From the NCBI RefSeq assembly GCF_026343295.1, contig NZ_JAPELY010000001.1:186001-250000 (forward strand): a stretch of DNA of 64,000 bases. The letters run 5' to 3'. The notes under the pieces were generated by a model. It was not told where the DNA came from. It searched no databases and saw nothing but the letters and a program-made list of their open reading frames with translations. Positions 6,438 to 14,896 of this stretch are shown here, one piece after another (position 1 is the stretch's first letter; the number at the start of each line of letters is the position of its first letter). Origin of the DNA: Streptomyces sp. NBC_00083. Its GTDB lineage: Bacteria > Actinomycetota > Actinomycetes > Streptomycetales > Streptomycetaceae. A program made the position numbers and the translations under genes.

Positions 6438-9392
6438 TCAAGCGGCCGCGATCGGGGCGAGCAGCGCCCGGACCTGGACGGCCTCCGGCGAGCCCAGCTC
6501 CTCGAAGATGGCCAGCGCGTCCCGCCAGCAGACCTGCGCACGGCCCGCGTGCCCGATGCCGGCGAGCGCCCGCCCGAGCACCGTCAGCACATTGCCGCGC
6601 CGCCACTCGCCGCCGATGCCGCGCAGCACCGTGAGCGCCATCTCGGCGTTGACCGCGGCCCGTGCGGGCCGCCTGCCCGCGAGGTCGACCTCCGCGAGCC
6701 GGAACAGCGTCATGCCCTCCCACAGCCGCTGACGGCTGTCCCGGAACACCGCGAGCGCCTCGTTGAGCCGGTCCGTCGCCGCGCGCAGCCGGCCGCTCTG
6801 CGTCAGCGCCAGCCCCAGCGCGTACCGGGCGTTGGCGCCGCGCAGTTCGTGCCCCATCGCGTCGTAGATGGCGAGGCCCTCCTCGGCGAGGGCCACCGCG
6901 CTCTCGGTGCGGCCCATGGCCAGGTGGATCCGGGACAGGTTGCACAGCGCGCTCGCCTCGCCGGGCCGGTTGTCGTCCGCGCGGAACGCGTCGATGGCGC
7001 GGGTCAGATGCGTCTCGCCGTCGGTGTGCCGGTTCTGGTAGAGCGCGATGATCCCGCGCGCGTTGGAGGCCCAGCACAGCGGCAGCGGGTCCCGGGTCGG
7101 CGCGGCGAGCCGCATCGCCTCCTGCGCCTCGCGGTCGGCCGGCTCGAAGCGGCCCGCCAGTTGGTGCACATTGGCGAGCGTCATCACCGCGCGTCCCTCG
7201 GCCCGGGTGTCGGCCACCGTGCGGGCCGCCTCGCGGACGGCCTCCGCGGTCGCCTCGTACTGCTTGGAGTTGGCGCCGGACTCGCCCAGGTCGAGCGCCG
7301 CGTACAGCAGGTCGACGGCGCGGCGCAGGGTGCGCGGCCCCGACTGCTGGCGCACGCAGGCGAGCAGTGGGTCGGCCTCGGCGTACAGCCAGTCCTGCGC
7401 CGAGCGCCGGTCGTCGAAGGAGAGCCCCCGGTGCGCGGTCGGCTCCAGGTGGTCCACGAGCCGGTCGCCCGGCCGTTCCAGCGCGTACACCCCGGCCGCC
7501 GTCGCCAGGTAGAAGTCGAGCAGCCGCGACATCGCCGACTCCCGCTCCGCCGCCGGCAGGTCCGCGCGCTCGGCGCAGGACCGCGCGTAGAGGCGTACGA
7601 GATCGTGGTAGCGGTAGCGGCCGGGCGCCGCGGACTCCACCAGGCTGGTGTCGACCAGCGACTCCAGGAGGTCCTCGGTCTCCTGCTCGGGCAGGTCGAG
7701 GGCGGCGGCCGCCGCGGCGAGCGAGATGTCGGGCCCGTCGGGCAGCCCGAGGAGGCGGAACGCGCGGGACTGCGCGGGCTCCAGATGGCCGTAGCCGAGC
7801 TCGAAGGTGGCCTTCACCGCGAGGTCGCCGGCCTGGAGCTCGTCCAGGCGGCGCCGCTCGTCCGCGAGCTTCGCCGCGAGCACCGACACCGTCCAGGTGC
7901 GGCGCGAGGCGAGCCGGGAGGCCGCGATGCGGATGGCGAGCGGCAGGAACCCGCAGGCGGCCACCACGTCGAGGGCCGCCTCCCGCTCGGCGGACACCCG
8001 CTCCGCCCCGACGATCTTCGTGAAGAGCTGGAGCGCCTCTTCGGGCGACATCACATCCAGGTCGACGAGGTGCGCGCCGGCCAGGTCGACCATCCGGATC
8101 CGGCTGGTGACGAGCGCCGCGCACCCCGCGGTGCCGGGCAGCAGCGGCCGGATCTGCGCCGCGTCCCGGGCGTTGTCGAGCAGGACGAGCACGCGGCGCC
8201 CGTCGAGGGTGGAGCGGAACAGGGCGGCCCGCTCCTCCGTCGAGTCGGGGATCGCCGAGTCCGGGGTGCCGAGTGCGCGCAGGAACGCCCCGAGTACGGT
8301 CTCCGGCTCGGCGTAGGACGCTCCGGCGCCCTGGAGGTCGACGTACAGCTGTCCGTCGGGGAAGCAGGGGCGCGCGGCGTGGGCGACGTGCACGGCGAGG
8401 GTGGTCTTGCCGACGCCTCCGATGCCGGCGAGCGCGGAGACCGCCATGACCGTGGTCTCGGCGTCGGCGAGCCGTGCGGTGAGCTCGCGCACGAACGAGG
8501 AGCGCCCGGTGAAGTCCGGTACGGAGGCGGGCAGTTGGGCCGGGCGCACCGGAGCGGGCGCGCCCGTCGCGTCCGCGGGCGCCGTGGGGTTGCGGGCCAG
8601 CTGCTCGTCGGCGCGCAGGATGCGCTCCTGGAGGCGGGAGAGTTCGGGGCGCGGGTCCACGCCGAGTTCGTCGGCGAGCAGCCGCCGGGTGTCCGCGTAC
8701 ACGGCGAGCGCCTCGGCCTGCCGGCCGCTGCGGTACAGCGCCAGCATGAGCAGTTCGCGCAGGCGCTCGCGCAGCGGATGGGCGGCGGTCAGCGCGGTCA
8801 GCTCCGAGACGGCCTCGGCGTGCGCTCCGGCTTCCAGGTCCATGTCAAGACGCGCCTCGACGAGCTGGAGGCGCCACTCGGCGAGCCGGGTGCGCTGGTT
8901 CTCGGCGTAGGGGCCCGGCACGTTGGCCAGCGGCTCGCCGTCCCAGTGGGCGAGCGCGGCGTTCAGCAGGTGGCGGGCCCGCGCCCGGTCGCCGTCGGCC
9001 CGCGCCTTGTCCGCGGCGGCGGCCAGCTCCTGGGCGCGGGCGAGGTCGAGCGCGCCCGCACCCGCCCGGATCGCGTACCCCCCGGACTCGCTGACCAGGA
9101 CCCCGGGGTCGAGGACCTTGCGCAGCCTGGAGGCGTACGTACGGATCGTGGCGAGCGCCTGCGAGGGCGGCTCCTCGCCCCAGATGGCGTCGATGAGTTC
9201 GGACGCGGTCGCGGTGCGGCCGTCACGCAGCAGCAGGGCGGCGAGCAGGGCGCGCTGCTGCGGAGAACCGGACGGCAGGAGCTCCTCGCCCCGCCAGGCC
9301 CGCACGGGTCCGAGTACGCCGAAGCGGAACCCGGCTCCGGTCGTCTCCGGAGCGCGCTGCTGCGGTACGCGCGGCCCGCCGTCACGGTCCAT
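6438..9392 (-). CDS. AfsR-type SARP transcriptional regulator with NB-ARC and TPR domains
   Basis: This 984-residue protein starts at ATG 9392 behind an AGGGGGC ribosome site. Residues ~20-105 form an OmpR-type winged helix (FGVLGPVRAWRGEE, IWGEEPPSQALATIRTYASR). A BTAD domain extends to ~265. The NB-ARC ATPase has Walker A GIGGVGKTT near residue 325 and a Walker B-like RRVLVLLDNARD. From ~600 a TPR array rich in Ala/Leu helices fills the C-terminus. This is the AfsR layout. Such regulators activate secondary-metabolite genes by binding direct repeats near the -35 box. Its target is not evident. Neighbours are the DQHAT peptide downstream and a divergent amidohydrolase. Confidence 0.93.
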   Translation of the reverse strand: MDRDGGPRVPQQRAPETTGAGFRFGVLGPVRAWRGEELLPSGSPQQRALLAALLLRDGRTATASELIDAIWGEEPPSQALATIRTYASRLRKVLDPGVLVSESGGYAIRAGAGALDLARAQELAAAADKARADGDRARARHLLNAALAHWDGEPLANVPGPYAENQRTRLAEWRLQLVEARLDMDLEAGAHAEAVSELTALTAAHPLRERLRELLMLALYRSGRQAEALAVYADTRRLLADELGVDPRPELSRLQERILRADEQLARNPTAPADATGAPAPVRPAQLPASVPDFTGRSSFVRELTARLADAETTVMAVSALAGIGGVGKTTLAVHVAHAARPCFPDGQLYVDLQGAGASYAEPETVLGAFLRALGTPDSAIPDSTEERAALFRSTLDGRRVLVLLDNARDAAQIRPLLPGTAGCAALVTSRIRMVDLAGAHLVDLDVMSPEEALQLFTKIVGAERVSAEREAALDVVAACGFLPLAIRIAASRLASRRTWTVSVLAAKLADERRRLDELQAGDLAVKATFELGYGHLEPAQSRAFRLLGLPDGPDISLAAAAAALDLPEQETEDLLESLVDTSLVESAAPGRYRYHDLVRLYARSCAERADLPAAERESAMSRLLDFYLATAAGVYALERPGDRLVDHLEPTAHRGLSFDDRRSAQDWLYAEADPLLACVRQQSGPRTLRRAVDLLYAALDLGESGANSKQYEATAEAVREAARTVADTRAEGRAVMTLANVHQLAGRFEPADREAQEAMRLAAPTRDPLPLCWASNARGIIALYQNRHTDGETHLTRAIDAFRADDNRPGEASALCNLSRIHLAMGRTESAVALAEEGLAIYDAMGHELRGANARYALGLALTQSGRLRAATDRLNEALAVFRDSRQRLWEGMTLFRLAEVDLAGRRPARAAVNAEMALTVLRGIGGEWRRGNVLTVLGRALAGIGHAGRAQVCWRDALAIFEELGSPEAVQVRALLAPIAAA

Positions 9393-9550
9393 TGCTGCCC
9401 CCTGTACCCCCGAACTCCTGGCCTTGCCCCCGTCAGTCTGCCCTGTCCGGAGGCGTCGCGTCAGCAAGGGGTGACGCTCTGCACAAGGCCTCGACACATG
9501 CCCTTCACACGCATCGGGGGGCCGACGGTTCCCGGAACCGGATCCAACTT

Positions 9551-9567
9551 ACTGACGGATCGTCAGA
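9551..9567. promoter_or_regulatory. Palindromic operator, site B
   Basis: The sequence is ACTGACGGATCGTCAGA, with perfect 6-bp arms CTGACG/CGTCAG centred at 9559. It sits immediately upstream of a TACCGT -10-like box (9575-9580) whose predicted start site coincides with the ATG at 9588. A protein bound here would block the promoter of the amidohydrolase gene. It is one of seven related sites in this window. Confidence 0.85.
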
Positions 9568-9587
9568 TCCGGTCTACCGTAAGAGAC

Positions 9588-10823
9588 ATGGAGACCGAGC
9601 GCATGGAGACCTTCCCGAAGATCATCTCGGTGGACGACCACACGGTGGAACCCCCCACCGTCTGGCAGGACCGCCTCCCGTCCAGGTACCGGGACACCGG
9701 GCCCCGCATCGTGCGGGCGCCCCTGAAGGAAATGACCTTCCTGGGCGGCAAGTTCGCCCCGGTCATGGGCGCCAAGGGCGACGACGGGCCGATCGGCGAC
9801 TGGTGGGTGTACGAGGACCTGCACCGCCCGCTCACCCGCCTCGACACGGCGGTCGGCTACGACCGGGACGAGATCCGGCTCGAAGTCATCACCTACGAGC
9901 AGATGCGCAAGGGCTCGTACGACGTGACGGCGCGCCTCGCCGACATGGACGTCAACCACGTCCAGTCCGCGCTCTGCTTCCCCACCTTCCCGCGCTTCTG
10001 CGGCCAGACCTTCACCGAGGCCCCCGACCGCGAACTCGGTCTGCTCAGTGTGCGGGCGTACAACGACTGGATGGTGGAGGAGTGGTGCGGCCCCGACGCC
10101 CACGGCCGCCTCATCCCGCTCACCCTGATCCCGCTGTGGGACGCCGAACTCGCCGCCGCCGAGGTCCGCCGCAACGCCGCGCGCGGGGTGCGCGCGGTGG
10201 CCTTCTCCGAGATACCCCCGCACCTCGGCCTGCCGTCCATCCACACCGACGCGTGGGACCCCTTCCTCGCCGCGTGCGACGAGACCGGCACGGTCATCGC
10301 CATGCACATCGGCTCGTCCAGCAAGATGCCCTCCACCTCGCCGGACGCGCCCCCGGCGGTCGGCTCGACCATCACCTTCGCCAACTGCTGCTTCTCGATG
10401 GTCGACTGGCTGATGAGCGGCAAGTTCGAACGCTTCCCCAACCTGAAGATCATGTACGCGGAGGGCCAGATCGGCTGGATCCCGTACATCCTGGAACGCG
10501 CGAACGTGGTGTGGGAGGAGAACCGGGGCTGGGGCGGAGTGGCGGACAAGGTCCACCGCCCCCCGTCCGAACTCTTCGCCGAGCACGTCTACGGCTGCTT
10601 CTTCGACGATGCGTTCGGCCTGCGCAACCTCGACGCGATCGGCGTGTCCAACGTCCTGTACGAGACGGACTACCCCCACTCGGACTCGACGTGGCCCAAG
10701 TCGAAGGAGGTCGGCGAGGCACAGATGGGCCACCTGTCACCGGAGGTGGTGGAACGCATCGTGCGGGGCAACGCGATTGCCCTGCTGGGGCTTACGGGGG
10801 AGGGGCTGTGGGCGGGGGCGTAG
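9588..10823 (+). CDS. Amidohydrolase-2 family metal-dependent hydrolase/decarboxylase
   Basis: This 411-residue TIM-barrel protein starts METERMETFPKIISVDDHTV; Met at 9603 is an alternative start. Metal-site motifs are DDHTVEPP (His18), VIAMHIGSSSKMP in the middle and ETDYPHSDSTWP near the C-terminus. This group (the ACMSD/2,3-dihydroxybenzoate decarboxylase relatives) hydrolyses or decarboxylates ring-derived acids. The substrate here is unknown. The start lacks a convincing Shine-Dalgarno sequence, and a -10 box ends 7 nt upstream, so the transcript is probably leaderless. Operator B links it to the other catabolic genes of the window. Confidence 0.88.
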   Translation: METERMETFPKIISVDDHTVEPPTVWQDRLPSRYRDTGPRIVRAPLKEMTFLGGKFAPVMGAKGDDGPIGDWWVYEDLHRPLTRLDTAVGYDRDEIRLEVITYEQMRKGSYDVTARLADMDVNHVQSALCFPTFPRFCGQTFTEAPDRELGLLSVRAYNDWMVEEWCGPDAHGRLIPLTLIPLWDAELAAAEVRRNAARGVRAVAFSEIPPHLGLPSIHTDAWDPFLAACDETGTVIAMHIGSSSKMPSTSPDAPPAVGSTITFANCCFSMVDWLMSGKFERFPNLKIMYAEGQIGWIPYILERANVVWEENRGWGGVADKVHRPPSELFAEHVYGCFFDDAFGLRNLDAIGVSNVLYETDYPHSDSTWPKSKEVGEAQMGHLSPEVVERIVRGNAIALLGLTGEGLWAGA

Positions 10824-10839
10824 CCCCGTAACCCCGCCG

Positions 10840-10871
10840 GCGGGCCGGCCCGCACACCCGGGCCGGCCCGC
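10840..10871. terminator. Bidirectional terminator hairpin
   Basis: Perfect 12-bp arms (10840-10851 and 10860-10871, GCGGGCCGGCCC and its complement) flank an 8-nt loop. It lies between the convergent amidohydrolase and DUF397 genes. Confidence 0.75.
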
Positions 10872-10895
10872 CCCGGCCCGGACCGGGTTTCGGCG

Positions 10896-11105
10896 TCAGT
10901 GCTCGGCCGCGTACGCGACGAAGGAGGTCCAGGTGGCGGAGGTGACGCCGAGGCGGGCGCCTTCGGGGTTCTTGGAGTCGCGGATGTGGATGGTGCAGGG
11001 GGTGGCGGCGACTTCGACGCAGTCGTTGCCGTCGCTGCTGCTGCTGTAGCTGCTCTTGAACCACGTCAGCTCGGTGCCTTCGACGGAGGCGTACTCGCGG
11101 ATCAT
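10896..11105 (-). CDS. DUF397 domain protein
   Basis: This 69-residue protein has the family hallmarks LTWFKSSYSSSSDGNDCVEV, the segment IRDSKNPEGARL and a C-terminal WTSFVAYA. DUF397 proteins are small partners encoded next to XRE/DUF5753 regulators in Streptomyces, where WhiJ/AbaA-like loci influence development and antibiotic production. The start overlaps the upstream regulator gene by 4 bp, so the two are translationally coupled. Confidence 0.9.
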   Translation of the reverse strand: MIREYASVEGTELTWFKSSYSSSSDGNDCVEVAATPCTIHIRDSKNPEGARLGVTSATWTSFVAYAAEH

Positions 11106-11932
11106 GTCTCTCCCAGCACTCGCTCGATGAAGGCTCGTGACTCGTCCGGAGTGAGAGCCCGAGCCCGGATGGCGCCATAGCGCAGTTCCAGGATACGGAG
11201 GTGACGCGGTTCTGAGATCGGTCGACCGCTGAATTCGCCATCCGCGCGACCAGCGGCCGAGCCGTTGCTGAACTTCAGCACCTGGATCAAGCCAGCCGTC
11301 CCTGGGTGGTCTGCCCGCGACGTAGGCATCACCTGAAGATCTACGTGTGGTAAATCGGCCACCTCCAGCAGTCGTTCAAGCTGCTGACGCAGCACGTCAG
11401 TCCCGCCTATCGGCCTTCGCAGCGTCACTTCCTCCTGCACAAAACTTAGTTCCGGGGCAGGTGTCCGGTCGAAGATGGAGCGCCGAGCTGCCCTCGCCGC
11501 GACCATCCGCTCCAGTTCGTCCTGCGAATACGCGGGCCGCAGTGTCCGCAGCAGTGCGCGCGCGTACTCCTCCGTCTGCAACAACCCATGGATGTTGTGC
11601 GTGGTGTACATGCACAGTTCCACTGCCTGTGCCTCCAGCTTGGCCAACTCGCGGACCATCTTGGGATATCGCGCGACGGCCACGTCCTCCTTCATGGCCG
11701 ACAGTCTGCCGCCGGCCATGAGCACCTGATCCGCCTTGTCCAGATACTCCGGGCGCGGGACCCTGCGCCCGCCCTCCACCTTGTAGACCAGATCCTCGCC
11801 GTAACCGATCGCCGCGCCGAACTCTGCTGCCGTCAACCCGGCTTTCTCGCGCCAGAGTTTGAGCTGACGTCCGACCGTAGCCGCCACTGCGCAGGCTTCG
11901 TCGTCCGCATCCGTCCTCCAGTTGTCACTCAC
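11102..11932 (-). CDS. XRE-family regulator with DUF5753 domain (WhiJ/AbaA-like)
   Basis: This 276-residue protein starts at GTG 11932, 6-8 nt after GGAGGTGG; a longer in-frame start at 12016 lacks such a site. Residues ~15-75 form a helix-turn-helix (LKLWREKAGLTAAEFGAAIG, EDLVYKVEGGRRVP). The remainder is a DUF5753 ligand-binding-like domain (GLLQTEEYARALL, LRRPIGGTDVLRQQLERLL). It is the first gene of a regulator/DUF397 pair and diverges from an anti-sigma-type ATPase gene at 12043, a common actinomycete arrangement. Its target is unknown. Confidence 0.92.
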   Translation of the reverse strand: MSDNWRTDADDEACAVAATVGRQLKLWREKAGLTAAEFGAAIGYGEDLVYKVEGGRRVPRPEYLDKADQVLMAGGRLSAMKEDVAVARYPKMVRELAKLEAQAVELCMYTTHNIHGLLQTEEYARALLRTLRPAYSQDELERMVAARAARRSIFDRTPAPELSFVQEEVTLRRPIGGTDVLRQQLERLLEVADLPHVDLQVMPTSRADHPGTAGLIQVLKFSNGSAAGRADGEFSGRPISEPRHLRILELRYGAIRARALTPDESRAFIERVLGET

Positions 11933-12042
11933 CTGCAACCACCTCCGAGCGAAGCCGTACCCCTGCACAGCGGGACGCCACCGGACAGAGCCGGGACAGA
12001 AACGCTGCGTACGCACGCGATCACTGGTCAGCGTAGGCGGAC

Positions 12043-12660
12043 GTGGCCACGCTGAGTGATGTGAAAGAGGAAACGGCCCAAGGGGTACGTGAGTTCAGCG
12101 TCCAGCTCTCCTGTACGCGGCGCGGCGCCCGGATCGCCAGGATGTTGACGATCGAGCAACTGAAGCGTTGGGAAAGGGAGTTCGAGGATGCGCAGAGCAT
12201 CGTCGGGGAGCTGGCGGCCAATGCCGCGCTGCACGGGCGGGTGCTCGGGCGGGACATGCGGCTGGTGCTGAGGGACGACGGGGTGACCCTGCGGATCGAG
12301 GTGGTGGACGCGCGGGGTGACCGGGCGCCCGTCGTGCGGACGGAGCCGTGGGGGGAGTCGGGCCGGGGGATGCTGCTCGTGGCGGCGCTCGCCGAACGCT
12401 GGGGTGTTCTCGCGGGGCCGGGCCCCTGCAAGACGGTGTGGGCGGAGCTCGCGACGCCGCGCGGGACGGGCCGCGGCGGGCCGGGTTCAGGCGGCCGGGG
12501 TGGTGCTGAGCCGCCGTGCGGGGAGGGCGGCGAGGGCGCATCCCAGGGCGCAGCCCGTCAGCAGGCCGACGCCGTGGTTGTTGCGCAGGAAGCACAGGAC
12601 GAGGCCCGCGGCGGGGATCAGGAGGGGGAGGAGGCGGGCCGGCAGCGGGCCGGGGCGTAG
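12043..12660 (+). CDS. RsbW/SpoIIAB-like ATP-binding protein with extended C-terminus
   Basis: The GTG start is at 12043; GTG 12061 is an alternative. The first ~140 residues form a GHKL ATPase fold: N-box GELAANAALHGRV, then IEVVDARGD and the G-rich GRGMLLVAALAERWG. Such proteins are anti-sigma-factor-like kinases that accompany XRE/DUF397 loci. After the domain (around PRGTGRG) there is no stop until 12660. The last ~60 residues are low-complexity Gly/Glu/Ala and are antisense to the 3' end of the convergent rhomboid-like gene, an overlap of 174 nt. The tail may be non-functional read-on after loss of the original stop. Confidence 0.8.
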   Translation: MATLSDVKEETAQGVREFSVQLSCTRRGARIARMLTIEQLKRWEREFEDAQSIVGELAANAALHGRVLGRDMRLVLRDDGVTLRIEVVDARGDRAPVVRTEPWGESGRGMLLVAALAERWGVLAGPGPCKTVWAELATPRGTGRGGPGSGGRGGAEPPCGEGGEGASQGAARQQADAVVVAQEAQDEARGGDQEGEEAGRQRAGA

Positions 12661-13155
12661 GGCCGCGGTGACGGCGAGGGCGCCCACCAGGCCGCAGAGG
12701 GCCACCGAGTCGCCGCCGCGGGTCGGGCTCCACCCCGCCATACTGACCGCCTGCGCGGCGACCCCGCTCACGAGGAACACCAACGGCATTACGAGCGGCC
12801 CGAGCGCGCGCTGGGCGGCGGGGGCCAGGGCGATCAACGCCGCCAGGTTGAAGGTGAGTTGGAGCCAGCCGGAGGTCTGCACCAGCAGCGCGCTCGCCGC
12901 CCGCCACCAGGGCGCGCCGGGTGCGCGCTGGAGGTGCGCCATGACGGCCGGAGCCGTGCTCTGCACGCCGGCCATGACCACCATGCACGCGACCATCCCG
13001 GCCGCCACCAACGGAACGGGCCGGCCCCACAGGACGCGCAGCGACTCGACCGGGCTGCTGCGCCGCCCACCGCCGGAGAGACCCTTGACGACCTCGACCC
13101 CGCTCAGGACGACGGCCGCCGCGCAGACGTAGAGAAGCACCACGGGGAAGGACAT
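12487..13155 (-). CDS. Rhomboid-like membrane protein
   Basis: This 222-residue protein starts MSFPVVLLYVCAAA and has about six hydrophobic helices. The segment SGWLQLTFNLAALIALA is followed by GGDSVALCGLVGAL and, in the last helix, NNHGVGLLTG. In rhomboid proteases these correspond to the loop/TM2 region, the GxSG serine helix and the histidine helix. Here the serine motif reads GDSV rather than GxSG, so a Ser-His dyad is possible but activity is uncertain. The 3' end overlaps the convergent ATPase reading frame. Confidence 0.7.
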   Translation of the reverse strand: MSFPVVLLYVCAAAVVLSGVEVVKGLSGGGRRSSPVESLRVLWGRPVPLVAAGMVACMVVMAGVQSTAPAVMAHLQRAPGAPWWRAASALLVQTSGWLQLTFNLAALIALAPAAQRALGPLVMPLVFLVSGVAAQAVSMAGWSPTRGGDSVALCGLVGALAVTAALRPGPLPARLLPLLIPAAGLVLCFLRNNHGVGLLTGCALGCALAALPARRLSTTPAA

Positions 13156-13241
13156 GCCTTCATGGTGCCGGGCGCGCCCGAAGCGGCGGCAGAGTGATCC
13201 GTCACGGGACCCCGGTGACATTTGTCCGGCCGGGCGTCACC

Positions 13242-13664
13242 ATGAACGCCATGGCGCTGACACCTGCCGAGGCAGAGAAGATCCTGGCCGACAACTTCGC
13301 CCCCTGGGTGCTCGACCTGGGGCTGTGCGTGGAGGAGACCGGCGCGCGGCACGCGGTGCTGCGGCTGCCCTGGTCGGACCGGCTGGCCCGGGACGGCGGC
13401 GGGCTCAGCGGGCAGGCCCTGATGGCCGCCGCCGACACCGCCACGGTCATCGCGGTGGCGTCCGCGCGCGGGGCGTACGGGCCGATGACGACCGTGCAGC
13501 AGTCCACGACCTTCCAGCGCCCGGTGACCGGCGCCGACGTGCTGCTCGACGCCCGCGTCACCAAGCTCGGCCGCCGCATGGCCTTCGCCGAGATCACCAT
13601 GACGGCCGAGGGCACGGACGAGCCGGCCGCCCGAGCCTCCACGGTCTACGCCCTCCTCGGCTGA
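13242..13664 (+). CDS. PaaI-type hotdog-fold thioesterase
   Basis: This 140-residue protein starts MNAMALTPAEAEKIL; Met at 13251 is also possible. The single hotdog domain contains GGGLSGQALMAAADTATVIA, which provides the catalytic loop and helix, and QSTTFQRPVTGADVLLDARV, both typical of PaaI/YbgC-like acyl-CoA thioesterases. It probably hydrolyses an acyl-CoA. It stands alone, downstream of and divergent from the rhomboid-like gene, with no clear operon partner. Confidence 0.85.
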   Translation: MNAMALTPAEAEKILADNFAPWVLDLGLCVEETGARHAVLRLPWSDRLARDGGGLSGQALMAAADTATVIAVASARGAYGPMTTVQQSTTFQRPVTGADVLLDARVTKLGRRMAFAEITMTAEGTDEPAARASTVYALLG

Positions 13665-13755
13665 GCCCGTGCTGTCCGGTCGTCCATGGCGCGGCGGCGC
13701 GGGCCCAAGGCGTCGCCGTCGCGGGCAACTCCGTGACTCAAGGGACCAGTTGCTC

Positions 13756-13783
13756 TTGACCAACACATTGCCCGTGCTATATC
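13756..13783 (+). promoter_or_regulatory. Putative sigma-70-type promoter with long leader
   Basis: TTGACC (13756-13761) and TATATC (13778-13783) are separated by 16 nt. The next gene starts only at 14036, so the predicted 5' leader is about 245 nt long and contains the hairpin element at 13932-14025. Confidence 0.55.
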
Positions 13784-13931
13784 GACCGTAGACCCTGGGT
13801 GGTTGGAAATCAGGTCACCGGCATCGGTGGCCAAGTGATCGTTTCGCGTGTTACGTTCAGTCGTGCCTGGCACCGAAAGGCCGGGCGCCCGGTGGCCGTA
13901 CTCCTCCCGACCAAGAGGACGCGGCAGCCGG

Positions 13932-14025
13932 GTAATCGGGGGAATGAAGTCCGGGGGGACCTTTCGGTTTCCACGCCTGTTCGGGGTGCCCTTCTGGGCT
14001 TCCTCCCCCTTGCGACGACGCAAGG
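13932..14025 (+). ncRNA. Candidate structured leader RNA element, copy 1
   Basis: This ~90-nt block is homologous to 14897-14986. An outer stem (13938-13952 with 13996-14009; GGGGGA, GAAG and CC pairs with one bulge) and an inner stem (13953-13961 with 13983-13991) enclose a loop. From 13960 to 13985, 26 nt are identical to copy 2 (contains GGTTTCCACGCCTGTTCGG). A second small hairpin (CTTGCG, loop ACGA, CGCAAG) ends on the AAGGG that serves as ribosome site for the peptide gene at 14036. This suggests translational control. I do not recognise the motif. Confidence 0.5.
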
Positions 14026-14035
14026 GATGAAAAGA

Positions 14036-14461
14036 ATGAACCGCAACTCTCTGCGCATGGCTGCCGTTTCCGCCATCGCTGCCGTCACCCTCGGCGGGGC
14101 CGCCGGTCTGGCTCAGGCCTCCGAAGCCCGGGTGGCCGCGCCGCAGTCCGTTTCCGTGACGCAGCAGGCCGAGGCCCAGCAGGCCGCGCACGCCCTTCTC
14201 GCGAGCCCGTTCGCGGCCCAGCTCTCTCCGGCCGAGCAGGCCGAGATGAAGCAGATCGCCAACGGCGACTTCACGGCCGCCAGCAAGTGGAGCGCCATCA
14301 AGGCCGCGTTCAGCAAGGTCGGCGGCTTCGCCAAGGCCATCGCGGGCAAGTACAGCGACTTCAAGAAGTGGTACGACGGCCTGTCCTGGTGGGTGAAGGC
14401 CCCGCTCGCGGCCGTCAGCCCCGGCCTGACCATTCTCGACATCTACAACGCCCTGCACTAA
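14036..14461 (+). CDS. Secreted amphipathic peptide, bacteriocin-like candidate
   Basis: I chose ATG 14036 because AAGGGA lies 8 nt upstream; ATG 14027 would adjoin it. The 141-residue product has a signal peptide (MAAVSAIAAVTLGGAAGLAQA), an Ala/Gln-rich segment to ~65, and a basic, Trp-rich C-terminal half: KWSAIKAAFSKVGGFAKAIA, then KYSDFKKWYDGLSWWVKAPL. These read as amphipathic helices like those of saposin-fold or leaderless bacteriocins, though I know no family match. The gene has a long structured leader and is followed by a small membrane protein gene. A membrane-active or signalling role is an inference. Confidence 0.7.
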   Translation: MNRNSLRMAAVSAIAAVTLGGAAGLAQASEARVAAPQSVSVTQQAEAQQAAHALLASPFAAQLSPAEQAEMKQIANGDFTAASKWSAIKAAFSKVGGFAKAIAGKYSDFKKWYDGLSWWVKAPLAAVSPGLTILDIYNALH

Positions 14462-14539
14462 CGCCGTACGCGGTGTCGGCCGGGTCCGTCCGGACGCACC
14501 CGGCCGACGCCCGCCCCCAGCCGAGACGGAGCGTCCTGG

Positions 14540-14821
14540 ATGAACGACACCGAATCCTCCCGCGCCACCGCCCAGGGCGCGTGGGCCCTGCCCCTGCTGG
14601 CCCTTGCGCCGCTGGCGGCCATCGGAATCCTCGGGGACCGGGCCTCCACCCTGTGGAGTTCCGTTTCCTGGGTGCTGTGGGCCGTGGCCGTCATTCTGGT
14701 GGCGGTCGAGTGGACGCTGGTACGCCGCCGGGGAATGCATCGGTCCACGCGATGGGGCATGTGCATTCTCGTCCACGCCATACTGGCCTGGCAGTTGGCA
14801 GCCCTTTTGATGCGGGTCTGA
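14540..14821 (+). CDS. Small membrane protein, possible immunity protein
   Basis: This 93-residue protein starts MNDTESSRATAQGAWALPLL. It has three hydrophobic segments (about 14-33, 38-58 and 72-91) linked by a short basic loop (VRRRGMHRSTRWG). A GACGGAGCG site precedes the ATG. It lies 79 nt after the secreted peptide gene in the same direction, so the two may be co-transcribed. Small three-helix proteins are typical immunity proteins for bacteriocins, but the family is unrecognised and the function is inferred only from position. Confidence 0.6.
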   Translation: MNDTESSRATAQGAWALPLLALAPLAAIGILGDRASTLWSSVSWVLWAVAVILVAVEWTLVRRRGMHRSTRWGMCILVHAILAWQLAALLMRV

Positions 14822-14896
14822 ATGAATCTGTTCTGTTCCGTATCGCCGCGCGGCCCCGAATTCGTGGTCGCGGGCCCGGTGATGCGGAGAAAGAAA

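Noticed and set aside
9458..9477. GCGTCA...TGACGC dyad between SARP and amidohydrolase genes as an eighth regulon operator
   Set aside because: Spacer length (8 nt) and arm sequence do not fit the CTGACG-N3-CGTCAG pattern.
6432..10823. A continuous plus-strand frame of over 1400 codons
   Set aside because: Its first 3.1 kb is antisense to the SARP gene, whose protein domains are clear. Only the part from 9588 encodes a recognisable amidohydrolase. Long shadow frames are normal at this G+C content.
13932..14025. c-di-AMP (ydaO-type) riboswitch in the leader
   Set aside because: The conserved ydaO sequence blocks are not present; the hairpin layout and loop core are different.
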